Shown piece after piece: positions 11,554 through 22,149 of a stretch of DNA of 64,000 nucleotides (position 1 is its first letter; the number at the start of each line of letters is the position of its first letter). The translations under genes were made by a program, and so were the position numbers. This DNA comes from Fennellomyces sp. T-0311 (taxonomy: Eukaryota > Mucoromycota > Mucoromycetes > Mucorales > Lichtheimiaceae): assembly GCA_025266875.1 (NCBI GenBank), contig JALLLT010000055.1:62001-126000 (forward strand), in the 5' to 3' direction. The notes beneath the pieces were generated by a model, which was not told the DNA's origin, did not search any database, and worked only from the letters and a program-made list of their open reading frames with translations.

Positions 11554-12080
11554 TGTTATGCCGTATCTCTATCGATTTAGACACAACTGAAAATTTGACA
11601 AGAATAGCTTGTCTTAATGAGTTTTTCGTATAATACCTAAACACAGGTTAGTAACCTAAAAGGTTAGTTAAATTGACCGCAGGAGTTCTTGAGCTTGGAC
11701 TTATATTTCGGATGCCAACTGCAATAATATCTAGAAAAAAAAAACTAAATATGTCTCAAAAGAGAAAAAGCTAAAAAGTAAGTTTAGCAGGAAAAGAACT
11801 GTAGTTTATTGAAAATACGAACGCTCTATTTATACCTTATATATTCCAGCTATATATTTCTAGAATCTAAGGGTATTCTGGATAATTACACTAAGGAGGA
11901 ACAGATAGCTGTTCTGATAAGATCTTTTTCTGAACAAGGTCTCGTATTCTGAACAAAAAATTCGTTTCTGGATAATTATTCGTTTCTGGGTAATTTTAGG
12001 TTTCATATGAACCAATAAGGTTTTACCATTCCAAGTGACCTTAACAGATTTTAGTTTTCAGAACCAAAAGTAGCGTAACA
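11554..12080 (-). repeat. Solo LTR A (inside Helitron)
   Basis: A 527-bp insert with inverted ends TGTTA...TAACA, flanked by CTAC on both sides (11550-11553 and 12081-12084). On the minus strand it has a TATA box (GGTATAAATAGAGCG, about 11840-11826) and a nearby AATAAA, so it is a retrotransposon LTR in reverse orientation without internal region. Removing the LTR and one CTAC joins the Helitron frame as ESANY-QRHVLPVMDAQC. Similar core promoter and AATAAACTACAG sequence recurs near 21.45 kb. Confidence 0.85.
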
Positions 12081-12227
12081 CTACCAACGACATGTGTTGC
12101 CAGTAATGGATGCACAGTGTGATGCGTGTGGTGTGCGTGTTTGGCCCTGGGAAAGTAGCCGCATAAGTGAAGGAACAGGGCGAGCCTGCCAAGTCTGCTG
12201 CAGCTATGGTATTGTCGACCTTCCTCC

Positions 12228-12760
12228 TGTCATGACCGATTAGGACATAGTAGCAGTATGCATCGTTGTCACCCCCTTCCCCTTACTTTATTAATATTAC
12301 CCCGCATTATTGCTCATCTTACCGATATTGTATTTCATTGTCATTAATTCCATCGTTGTATTTATTATTTCTTGCGAGCATTGGGTATATATATCGGATA
12401 AGAATAAGAGCAATAAAGGCATCAGTTAATCTCGTTACATTATTCTATCTACCTTATCCTTGTCTTGACCAACCTCTAGGATCCATCTCTATCCTAGTTC
12501 TTGTCCTTGTCTGGTCTTGCCATTGGTAACCATCCATGTGGTCAATGCGTAGTGGAAAGCACCTAACACCCACCTTCTAGTCTAGTCTTGTTCTTGTCTT
12601 GTTCTGTCTTGCCACTTGATCCATTCACGTTGGTTCTTGCATTCTTGTTGATTGGTTAGTAGTTGTATTATCCTTTAGTAGAGTAGTATTCTTATCTCCG
12701 TCTTGTTCCTAGCTATCTTCTATTGGGTCGTGCTCCTACTCTCCACTCGCATTTCTGACA
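12228..12760 (+). repeat. Solo LTR B (inside Helitron)
   Basis: A 533-bp insert with ends TGTCA...TGACA, flanked by the 5-bp duplication CCTCC (12223-12227 and 12761-12765). It contains a TATA-like GGTATATATATCGG near 12385 and AATAAAG near 12412, giving plus orientation. Removing LTR plus one CCTCC restores the Helitron frame as YGIVDL-PPIPAPPQ. Its sequence differs from LTRs A and C, so it belongs to another family. Confidence 0.9.
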
Positions 12761-13110
12761 CCTCCCATCCCTGCCCCACCTCAACTGCTACTTAACTTGC
12801 TGAATGATTCTGGCCCGATGAGGAATCAATTTTTTGACAACATTCGCAAGTACAACACCGTGTTTGCATTTGCGTCTTTGGGTGCTACGGTTGATCATAA
12901 TTATACCAATGCTCGCGGTGGCGCATATGCATTTGGCATCCAAGGCGGCGTATACCACCGAATTGGTCCATTGGTGCCTGAAGGAAACGCCCTTCCCAGT
13001 TTCGCCCAAATCTACATCTATGACACTGCTGAGCAGGAAGTTAATAGACGCGCTGATATTTTTGGAAGTTAGTTGAGTTCAAACTTCGAACGAGAATTCA
13101 GAATTGAGTT

Positions 13111-13504
13111 TGTCGTATCCTGACATACCAGTCATCCATTGTCTACAGACCTTTCCATCTCAGCCTTTGTTACATCCGTTCCTTTATTTCGACATCAACA
13201 ACCGCACAGTTATCTATTGGCCTGTTCACTGGTTTGTGTGTCAGTGAGACCTTGATCTGGGTTCAGACTTCAAGAAGGACCATTCACGTTAACTCAGTCT
13301 CTGCATGATTATCCGCTCCTTCGTAATAAGGCAGTATGGTCATTAGGGATTACAGCGATAACACGGATTCGGCTCTGGTAGAAAAGCATTCACCTTCTCC
13401 GTCCCGACTCATCATCATTATAAATAGAGAGTAGTTCTCTTCAATAAAACATTATCTTATTTTTGGTCTCGTCATTTGAAGCTTTCCAATTGAGCGATAC
13501 CACA
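13111..13504 (+). repeat. Solo LTR C (inside a Helitron intron)
   Basis: A 394-bp insert, TGTCGTATCC...GATACCACA, flanked by the 5-bp duplication GAGTT (13106-13110 and 13505-13509). It has a TATA box (CATTATAAATAGAGAG) and AATAAA close to the 3' end. It lies inside the Helitron intron 13068-13527; without LTR and duplication that intron is 61 nt. A second copy of the same LTR is at 48262-48655. Confidence 0.93.
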
Positions 13505-16500
13505 GAGTTTCCTGATTTCTCTTTAAGATTTAGACCGTCCAACCATTCTTCTATTGCAAGACATGATGGATAACGTGAATCCTCATGTCCAAACATTCCG
13601 AACAGCTGCAGAACGCTTTCGTGAGGAACCCGGTGTGAATTTGACGATCCAGATTTCCAGTGATTTGCGTCATGGTCGCCAATATGCTGCACCTACTGCC
13701 GATGAGATCGCTGTATTGATCGTCGACGATCGTGGTGATGGTCCAGGCACCCGTGATGTTGTACTGTTTCCCAGAACTGGAGAGATAACATACATCAATG
13801 ACACCAACAGCCTGTATGATCCGCTTCATTATGTTTTTATGTTTCCTCGCAGTGAGACAGGCTGGATGGAAGGTATCCATTATCGGAACGGGCATCGACA
13901 GGATCGTAACAACACCGATGAGCCCCGCCATGGCCGCCAAAACACTGTTTCCGTTCGAGAGTACTACGGATATCGTATCCACGAGAGAGGCATGTCCCTG
14001 CTGCATCTTTACGGACGTCTCTGGCATCAGTACATTGTTGACATGTACGCTAAGATTGAACATCGCCGTATGTACTACTATCGCTCGAACCAACGTTAAC
14101 TACGTGTCGATTTGTATAGCGGAATGGCTGATGCACTTCGACAGGATACTGGCAATGACAACCAGGAACTTGCAAGAAATCTTGGTCGCTGTGTCATCCT
14201 TCCTTCATCCTACACCAGAAGTCCTCGGTGTGTATAATGCTAAAATTTGCAATACTGTAAATTTCTTTTGTCTGATACTTCTTTGTAAATTCACCTTAGG
14301 TACATGCAGCAACTGTATCAGGATGCAATGGCGATTGTTAGACATTACGGTAAACCAGACCTATTCATCACCGTTACATGCAATTCCGAATGGCCCGAGA
14401 TAAGACAAGCATTAGCACCAAACGGTCAAGCTTCATCTGATCGCCTGGACCTAATTGCTCACATCTTTTCTCAGAAAATCAAGACAATCATGGCCGACTT
14501 AAAGGACAATAATGTTCTCGGACGTGTTGTTGCTTGGGTGCAAGTCATCGAATTTCAAAAGCGAGGCCTTCCTCATGCAGACATTGTCTTGATTTTGGAT
14601 GAAGCTTCAAAGATTCGAATGCCTGAAGATGTTGATAACATCGTCTCTGCGGAAGTCCCTGATCGAGATACACATCCACAGGCATATGACACGGTTACCA
14701 GACATATGATTCATACTCCCTGTGGCGATCCGAACACTCATCGTTATCGTCAGTGCATCGTGAATCACTCTTGCAGCAAAAGGTTCCCAAAGCCAGCCTT
14801 CGCCGAAACGCACTTCGATGAGAATGGAAATCTCAGTTACTGACGTCGCAATCTACGTGAATTTCCAAAAATTGTCCAGGGCAGGGAGTACAGCATTAAT
14901 GATACTTGGGTGGTTCCTCATAACCTCTACCTGGCCACTAAGTATAATGCTCACATCAATGTCGAGATCTGTGCCAGTTCCAGAGCAGTGAAGTACCTGT
15001 ACAAGTATATGTATAAAGGATCTGATCGTGCTGAGGTTACCATTGGTGGCAGACGACCGCAAGATGCTGCGCCGGCAAAAGATGTTGAGGACGAAGATAA
15101 TGACGAGATACGCACATTCCTCAATGTTCGTTACATATCAGCTGCCGAAAGTTGCTGGCGAATTTTCAAGTATGACCTGCAATCACATATTCCTTCCGTG
15201 GTTCGACTTGATGTACACTTACCATCTGAAGAGCCAGTGTACTTCGCTGACAATTCTGACGCTGCTGCTCTTATGCGCGCTGCTAACAACCGACGTACTA
15301 CCCTCATGCAATGGTTTGCTCTCAATCGCCGCGACCAAGATGCACGTTAATATCTTTATGCTGACATCACCTCGGCATATCAGTATAATCGACAAACGGG
15401 ATGGGTGCGTCGTCAGCGAGGGCACAACCGTGGCACACCACCTATTTCTCGGATGTACTTTGTTCAGCCCAATAACATCGATAAATACAGTTTACGGGTG
15501 CTGCTGCTACATGTCCCTGGCGCAACTAGCTTTGAGGATCTCAGAACATACCAAGATACTGTGCATCCAACCTTCCGACTTGCTGCTCTTGCCCGCGGTC
15601 TGCTTCAAGACGACCAAGAGTGGGACAATTGTCTGGCGGAAGCAGTGGATACGAATCCCTCAGCTGCAAGTCTTCGTGAGCTGTTTGCAGTGATTCTTTG
15701 CTTCTGTTCGGCTCCTTCCCCTGGCCAGTTGTGGAATCGGTACGTTGACCATTTTGCTGCTGATTCCCTTCATGCCCGTGAGTGGCAGCTTCTGCAACAA
15801 GGTGAACGGGAACCGATCCAGTTGACAGATGATGATGTTGCTGTTGCAAGAGAGCGCGCGTTGCAATCGCTGGCGGCATTGCTTCCTCAGTACAGACGTT
15901 CACTGGCTGAATTTCCCGATATGCCCCAGCCAACTCTGCAACTGAATGCACCACAACATGCTTACGAACGGCTTCTGGAGCAAGAAACGCGATATAATCG
16001 GGTGCAACTCCAGGGCCACGTGGCAAATGCAGAACTCGACTTCAATGATGGGCAACGAGAAGCTTACCAGTAAATAGTTAATGCCATTGATGCTGACGCA
16101 ATACCAGACCAAGGCCATGTGTTCTTTCTTGATGGATTTGGTGGAACAGGAAAGACCTTCGTGTATAATGTGCTCTTGGCACGTGTGCGATCAGAAGGTG
16201 GTATTGCACTTCCTGTTGCTTCTTCAGGTATTGCGGCCACATTGTTAAGGGGAGAAGTTACTGCACGCAGTCGTTTCGATATACCTCTGGATTTACGCCA
16301 GGATACTGTCTGCACCATCTGAATGCAAAGCCCTCAAGCGCGGATCCTTCGTGAAGCACGTCTCATTATTTGGGATGAGGCACCAATGACCCATTGTTTT
16401 GCTTTTGAAACAGTTAGCTGTCTTTTACAAGACATTATAGGCGCTGTAGATCCACGGTATGTGACGATTCCTTTCAGTGGCAAGGTCATTGTCATTGGTG

Positions 16501-17573
16501 GTGACTTTCGGCAGACCTTGCCAATTATCACTCATGGCTCCACGGATGATGTTCTTGATGCATGTTTGACAAATTCGGAACTTTTTCGCCATTTCCGAAT
16601 CGCTCATTTGACTGAAAACATGTGTCTTCAGCAAAGTGCCGATCCTGAAGTCTCACGCAGACTGCAGCAGTTTGCTGAATATCTACTTCGTATTGGTAAT
16701 GGATAAGAACAAGGGTCGTCTGTTCCTAATTTGGACGCCGTTCAAATAACTCTGCCGGCGGAGTCATGCCATTGTACATCCAGCCTCGACGATGTTATCT
16801 CTACGGCATATCCCGAACTGGATGAACGATACCGCAACCGCGATTACATGACCAGCTGTGCAATCTTGGCACCTTACAACGACGATGTTCGCGCATTAAA
16901 TGCTGCAGCTCATGAACGCTTCCCAGGCGTTGAGAACGTGTATCTTTCAAATGATACTATCATTGACTCAGATGCGTTCTCCGCTACTCACCCTCCAGAA
17001 TACCTTAACACCATCAGTCTGTCAAACTACCCACCCCATCGGCTCGCACTGAAACGCCATCAGCCCATAATGCTACTTCGCAATATCAATCCACAGAAGG
17101 GGCTTTGCAATGGCACATGACTAATTTGTCATAACTTTTTGCCACACGTCCTGGAAGCAGAAATTGCGATTGGCGATTTTGCTGGTAGATTAGCCCAACT
17201 CAGGTAAGTGCTTCCCTTTAATTTTACATTTTATATAGGCGAAATTGTGTACATTCCACAGATTAGTCTGTATTCGAAAGATGGTGACCTTCCTTTTACA
17301 TTATGTCGTCGTCAGTTTCCAGTTGTACCTGCGTTTGCCATGACAATTAACAAGTCGCAAGGGCAAACGCTGAATCGTGCTGTGCTGTGCCTTTTCAAAC
17401 CAGCCTTTGCTCACGGGCAACTATATGTTGCTTTATCACGAGTTCGTACACCTCAGTCACTTTCCATTTGTCTCTTGCCCCCATCACCGCAGAGCACACA
17501 GCAACCAGAAACATACAGAACGACGAACATTGTCCATCGTCAAGCATTAATAGCAATGCAAAGGAACCAATAA

Positions 17574-18220
17574 AATGGCCAAACTTTTCAGAGCCACAAA
17601 TACCTGAGCGTCAATCTAAATTCTTTACTTATGAATCTCTCCTTCCTCCCATTGTCAGCCAATAACGGGTACTGCTTCCAGCAATGCGTTCAGCATCATT
17701 CCAAAATGCAAACGGAAGGGTTGTATTTCCTAAATATGTAAAGCAATGAGCTAATTTATTTTCTGATCATAGAATGAATGAATCTGGACGTATGCGACCT
17801 CAACATAGACGCGGAATAACCATGCTACAATGGATAGTTATGTAAGTTTTTTTTTAACTGTAAATATCAGTGACTCAATAGGTAATGACCACATTTCTTA
17901 CAGGCGTCCTGTTATTTTCCGCTTATGCTTGCCGATGCAAAAGAGGTAGTGAAGCTGTCACAGCATGGTCTGGAGGGTATATGTACCTGAGCCGTCCGTA
18001 CTCCATCCAAGGTGACTATGTTCAGGTGCTACTCGCCCTCCAGACCGGGGTGGAAAAAACTAGCAGAAGATCCACAATGCGAAGAATTGGTGTATCGTAC
18101 TCCTGTATAATAAATTTCAAAAACTTATTTCAGCGAGTGTTTGTATCTAAGCGATAATATAATATAGGATCATATGCTTAGTGTTAGGGTTTAGGGTACA
18201 AGTGTAATATAGTATTTAAG
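17574..18220. other. Helitron 3' flank, no gene seen
   Basis: No coding frame with family resemblance is present. A telomere-like GTGTTAGGGTTTAGGGT occurs at about 18181-18197, just before the hairpin modules. A CTRR-type Helitron end with hairpin could not be assigned. Confidence 0.5.
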
Positions 18221-18311
18221 ATGGCCGAGTCGGCTCACCATTGAATGACCCGAAGCGTAGCGTAGGGGTTCATTCAGTCGAGCAACGCGAGACAGGTGAC
18301 GACTTGGCCAT
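18221..18311. repeat. Hairpin module 1
   Basis: The outer arms ATGGCCGAGTCG (18221-18232) and CGACTTGGCCAT (18300-18311) pair over 12 bp with one G-T wobble. Inside, CACC pairs with GGTG, and TGAATGA pairs with TCATTCA (7 bp). Two small loops carry CGAAGCGTAGCG and GTCGAGCAACGCGAGAC, the latter closed by GTC/GAC. The whole 91-bp unit could fold into a branched cruciform or RNA. No coding content and no match to tRNA, 5S or a known SINE was recognised. Confidence 0.75.
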
Positions 18312-18320
18312 AAGGTTTAG

Positions 18321-18413
18321 ATGACGAGCAGGCTCACTGTTGAATGACCCGAAGCGCAGCGACGGAGCTCATTCAGTCGAGCGTAGCGAGACAGGTGACG
18401 TGCTCGTTAGCAT
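18321..18413. repeat. Hairpin module 2
   Basis: This is a direct repeat of module 1 after a 9-bp spacer. The inner sequence is largely conserved (TTGAATGACCCGAAGCG, TCATTCAGTCGAG, GAGACAGGTGACG), but the outer arms are different: ACGAGCA (18324-18330) pairs with TGCTCGT (18401-18407). The arms have thus changed together while the pairing is kept. The module ends about 50 bp from the truncated pogo-like gene. Confidence 0.75.
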
Positions 18414-18460
18414 AATAGTTGCTAATATTGACCTTCTCCTTGCTTGCCTTTTATATTTTA

Positions 18461-19276
18461 TCAGTAAATATGAGCTATAGATTTTGTGTATAAACTACTT
18501 ACTCTCGAAAAACAAGTAGGTCTTTTGGCTTTGCCAATAAACCAAAGGTCACGCTTATTGGAGCCATCAGCGTTCACGGTGATCACAACTGTCAACCTGG
18601 ACTTATCCTGCTTGACTCCTTCAAAGCCAGCAGTGGCAATAGTGGTGGTAGGAGCACTGGTGTAAAAAAATGCAGTTTCGTCCATGTTGTAAACATCCCT
18701 GGGCACATACTCCTCCACTTTCTTCTGAACTTCTGGAAGCATGGCAGCTGCCAGCTCAAGGTCAGCAGAGCTGCCTTCACTATGAAGCCTGACCATCTTT
18801 AAACCATATCTGGTACGAAAGCGATATTGCCAGCCGTTGGTAAACGCCAGTTGCTCTTCCGGCACACCAAGCTTTTCAGCGGAGTCTTTTCCAGCAGCTG
18901 TTATAACGCGCCAGTTGACTGGAATTCTCTCAAAGGCCCTTTGTTCAATCCACATGTATAGGGCCTCCTCCACAATCTATACAGCATCATTTATAAATGA
19001 TGTAGCTATGCTTACTTTCATTTTACTACATACTGGAAACTTTGCACAATTTCTCTGCTTAACATTCCGAGTAATACCAGCTTCATCGTCCTCTGCTTTT
19101 CTTTTAACCCAACGGCTAACGGTGCTTCTGTCAGGTACATCCATATACTTCATCACCGTTTTTCCCCATTTCATCAATTCCTGGATAGTGATTTCTCTAT
19201 TGGACTCCTTCATCTCGACGTAGTGATTGACCATCACTTCTTTATGCTTTGCATCGATTCTGGGTTTGGGAGGCAT
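18461..19276 (-). pseudogene. Pogo/Tigger-like transposase, truncated at 3' end
   Basis: Exon 1 (19276-19016) starts MPPKPRIDAKHKEVMVN and holds an HTH (TIQELMKWGKTVMKYM, RSTVSRWVKRK). After a 39-nt candidate intron (19015-18977), exon 2 has a CENP-B-type HTH (EEALYMWIEQRAF, TNGWQYRFRTRYGL) and the start of the DDE domain with its first Asp (VYNMDETAFFY). The frame stops at 18461 soon after KRPTCFSR, where a GTAAGT donor follows but no further exon exists. The second and third catalytic acids are missing. The break lies next to the hairpin modules, which may mark the lesion. Confidence 0.8.
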
Positions 19277-19397
19277 TTTTTTAATAGTAAAGTAAACAAA
19301 AGAACTAAGTCTTGACACGTGATACAGATATATTGATAACGTTATAGTTATCTGCTGGATCTTATTGGCTGCTATAGGCAAATGGCTATTATATTTC

Positions 19398-19488
19398 CCG
19401 TTGTGTAGCAACCTCGCTTTTTGCACACCCCCACTTTTTGCACATCTTTCTCTAAAAACCCGCCTGTGCAAAAAGCAGGGGTCCACTG
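19398..19488 (-). repeat. Pogo-like terminal inverted repeat with TA target site
   Basis: Read on the minus strand the end begins CAGTGGACCCCTGCTTTTTG, then repeats TGCAAAAAG twice more, and is preceded by TA (19489-19490). CAGTG...ACCCC ends with TA duplication are typical of pogo/Fot1-type elements. The matching opposite end is absent, consistent with truncation. Confidence 0.7.
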
Positions 19489-19679
19489 TAAATGCATTGC
19501 AGCAAGTAGTACCCATTGTTGGAGATAATTGACAATGTCGAAGGAAGGACACATTCGTGAGTAAGAATTTAAATTGACACTCAGGTATTTGTTGCCTTTT
19601 GGCTTTTGACACGTCAGCAAATCCGCCTCTGAAAAGCTTGCCAGTTGGTTGGCCTCTTTGTTGTTATTATGGTTCAACC

Positions 19680-20020
19680 TGTCTTAAATAGACAAAATTT
19701 GAAAGTGTGGTGAGAGAGTTATAAGAGATAGGATTGGAAGCAAGAATAGAATTCGTTGAGAATCTGAATAATTGTCTATCCTTTATTATGGATGAGCTCT
19801 CTCTCTTTTATATCTTTTACTGCAGATTCTAATATCCGTTTCTAGATAAATGATACTTGGTCAAGGACGTATCGGGTTGCGTGTTCGTCTTATGTTTTAC
19901 CGACGACGGCAGATATCGACTCCGTGTACTCTGTGATAGGTGCATGTCCTGTAGAACATCATTCAGCTTCCTTGAAACCGGTGTAAGGTACTGTATTTCT
20001 CGTTTGACTTTGGACAAATT
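19680..20020 (-). repeat. LTR-like fragment
   Basis: On the minus strand there is a TATA-like GATATAAAAGAGAGAGAG near 19816-19799 and AATAAAGG near 19787, the spacing seen in the solo LTRs of this window. The possible ends TGTC (19680) and GGACA (about 20019) are complementary, but no target duplication was found, so the borders are tentative. Confidence 0.35.
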
Positions 20021-20067
20021 TGGGGGGATTATGGAAGATAAAAATAGATATATAGAATAATTATGAG

Positions 20068-21435
20068 TAGGGCTCTAAATACGGGCGGGCAGGCCCGTGG
20101 ACCGCCGGTTTTGGCCTGGAATTTTCGGGCATTGGGCCAGGAAAGCTGTATGTAGGTGGGTGCCCGAACGGGCACGGTCCTATATAGCGGCCCACCCGTC
20201 GGGCCACTGGCCCGACCGAGTGCCCAAATGTGAAGCATATATATATATTCTTTATGAAACGTCCATCTAAATGAGACCCTTGTTATATATGTAATTTGAT
20301 TCTATCAAAACCGAGTATTGCAGATAAATATTAATCAACTAAGTATACATCTTTAATATGGAAAGATTTGTCAAAATGTTGAGCAGTTTCTACAATGATC
20401 CGGTTACACAATGATTGGTGTTGATGGGCCAAGTTGTGACGATGAAAGGATGCTACGTCAATTAGCACTATTCAAACTGCCTGCAGCACGCTAATCCGCA
20501 AATGTCTTAGAACTTGGATAGGATCGGCATTAGCGTGAAAGGGCTATGTGTTCAAGCAAAGATAATTTCCGGCTGGCCTTGTGTAAGCAGAAGTAAAACG
20601 CGAAGATAAAGTGGCTCATTATAATGATAGCTTTATTACACGAAAAAAAGGATAACAATAGTGATTGAAAAGTGCCTCGACCGTACAGACACTTTATTAC
20701 CAAAAAAAACCTACGTTTGGCTTACTAAATGCGGTGCTTCACGGAAAACCATCGGATAAAGAAAAAGAGCTACGACAAGCATCCTTCATCTTGAGTAGTG
20801 CGCTTGAAAAAGTGTACCTATTTGAAAAACAATAAGGGTGGCTGTGTATGCACCATTACAATATGTACGCAGCCACCCTTTTTTGATTGGGATGCACAAT
20901 GTCGAAATGGAATGGAGTGCCGGTAAAACAAAGCTGAGTCATACGGTAAAATTGAGTTGTATGGAAAATAAATGTGGTCGAGTAGTACTGTATGTGGTGA
21001 TTAAAAATTCGTTCTGAAGCAATATGGCCGACCTGAATTCCATTTGACGGGCATCGAGAGAAAAAACGTTGCTGAAAAAATGCAAAGCAGGATGCATTCC
21101 TACGCCATGTGCGATGTCGAATTGCTGGTTTGTCTCACTGTCTCACTGTGTCGCTTTGGCTTTTTGTACTTCTTGGTCTTCCTTTGTTGCTTGCAGAAGT
21201 TCTGCTGTTTCAAAAAAGTGTGTGCAAGATAGCGATTACATGATCCAATATAATAAAGACGACTTTTGCCCAAACATTATATACGATAACACAAGGCAGA
21301 ACCCCGTTTCACTTCTACATTAGTCATTGCTGCATTAAGATCGTTTACATTGTAGATTTCATCGGGCGGGCCACTTTAATTAGGGCTCTTGTAATTTCGG
21401 GTTCAGACAAAAGACATGGCCCGTTTAGAGCCCTA
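20068..21435. mobile_element. Possible non-autonomous hAT-like element
   Basis: The ends TAGGGCTCTAAA (20068-20079) and TTTAGAGCCCTA (21424-21435) are perfect 12-bp inverted repeats that extend into GC-rich CGGGC/GCCCG blocks. No transposase frame lies between them. The left subterminal region (20080-20230) is strongly GC-rich against an AT-rich background. TAGGGCTCTAAA-like ends occur in hAT elements. The expected 8-bp duplication is not visible, so the call is tentative. Confidence 0.45.
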
Positions 21436-21615
21436 GTCCCATACATGATAAGCATTCAATATAAATAGAGCGAACTCTTCATCAATAAACTACAGTTTTC
21501 TGAGTCTCGTTGACTTCTATTGTCCCTTTTCGATACTTGCTACTTCGCTCTTATCTCATCAACTCTTGTAAAATTTGCTGTCTTTCTCGATCTACTTCTC
21601 TTTTATCACATTTAG
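21436..21615 (+). repeat. LTR-related fragment
   Basis: It contains AATATAAATAGAGCGAAC followed by ATCAATAAACTACAGTT, the same order and near-identical wording as the promoter/poly(A) core of solo LTR A (read on its sense strand). Borders and target duplication are not clear. Confidence 0.45.
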
Positions 21616-21750
21616 GAGCAGCAAATCTATATATTAAAATCTTAGGGTTTCGGGCTAGGGTTTAGGTTCCGCGTAACTTTCTTCAGTAACTCACTAAAAA
21701 GGAAAAAATCCCGTTTACAATACATATATACATCCGGATAATCGTTTACG

Positions 21751-21963
21751 ATGTTGCTGTCAGTTTTTGTTCCTGTTATACTTGACAATGTTGGTTTCTA
21801 TTTGCCTGATCTACCATTCGCACATAGATTTCTGTATGTAGCAATGTTACAAGTACGAACACCATCTGCTATACGCATTATGGTTGATCCAGAGAATTCC
21901 CAAATAGAAAATCGACCTGGCCAATACACGTGAAACGTTGTCTTTCGTAAAGTCCTTCTTTAA
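21751..21963 (+). pseudogene. Helitron helicase C-terminal fragment
   Basis: The frame reads GFYLPDLPFAHRFLYVAMLQ then RTPSAIRI...GQYT-stop-NVVFRKVLL, corresponding to the last about 70 residues of Helitron helicases ([18 protein letters not shown] and YTRNVV in relatives). The Arg of the YTRNVV motif is replaced by TGA at 21931-21933, as expected from CGA to TGA. The natural stop follows at 21961-21963. It differs from the C-terminus at 17.5 kb, so it derives from a different Helitron. Confidence 0.75.
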
Positions 21964-22149
21964 TTTACTTCTTCCTTCTCTTTCCGGACTGCCGATTTAC
22001 TATATACCTTGACTTTCTTTTTTTACTTTCATGTATTCTAATATGCACTTTATTATTTCCTTTTTTTGCTTATACTCCTGTTTTTATTGGATATTTGTAT
22101 CATAAAGTTTAGAGTGACTATAGCGTTATAGCGTTTAAGGTATTATAGG

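Larger units (their letters stand above)
11350..17573 (+). pseudogene. Helitron Rep/helicase gene with seven in-frame stops and three solo-LTR insertions
   Basis: The frame begins at or before 11350 and reads, in order: a basic N-terminus; a zinc-finger segment CDACGVRVWPWE...CCSYG; the Helitron-like N domain (PPIPAPPQLL, FAFASLGATVD); the Rep region (YYYRSNQ, QLYQDAMAIVRHYGKPDLFI, VIEFQKRGLPHADI); then the PIF1-type helicase with GFGGTGKTF (Walker A), IIWDEAPM (Walker B), [25 protein letters not shown] and YVALSRV. Introns fit at 13068-13527 (holding a solo LTR), 14228-14299 and 17185-17238. The frame is continuous across more than 4 kb with no frameshift, but is interrupted by TAA or TGA at 14097, 14841, 15348, 16071, 16320, 16704 and 17118. 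The known role is rolling-circle transposition; this copy cannot make the protein. The 5' end is abutted by the MULE, and the Helitron ends were not identified. Confidence 0.92.

Noticed and set aside
13551..14403. Frames on both strands over the Helitron Rep region
   Set aside because: Only the plus frame through 13554 and 14304 carries Helitron motifs. The others are shadows.
17208..17238. 34-nt intron GTAAGT...ATATAG in the Helitron
   Set aside because: It is too short and shifts the frame. The 54-nt intron starting GTAGAT at 17185 gives [12 protein letters not shown] in frame.
18221..18413. tRNA-derived SINE or tRNA pair
   Set aside because: The D-loop and T-loop box motifs and a cloverleaf are missing, and the stems do not match tRNA arm lengths.
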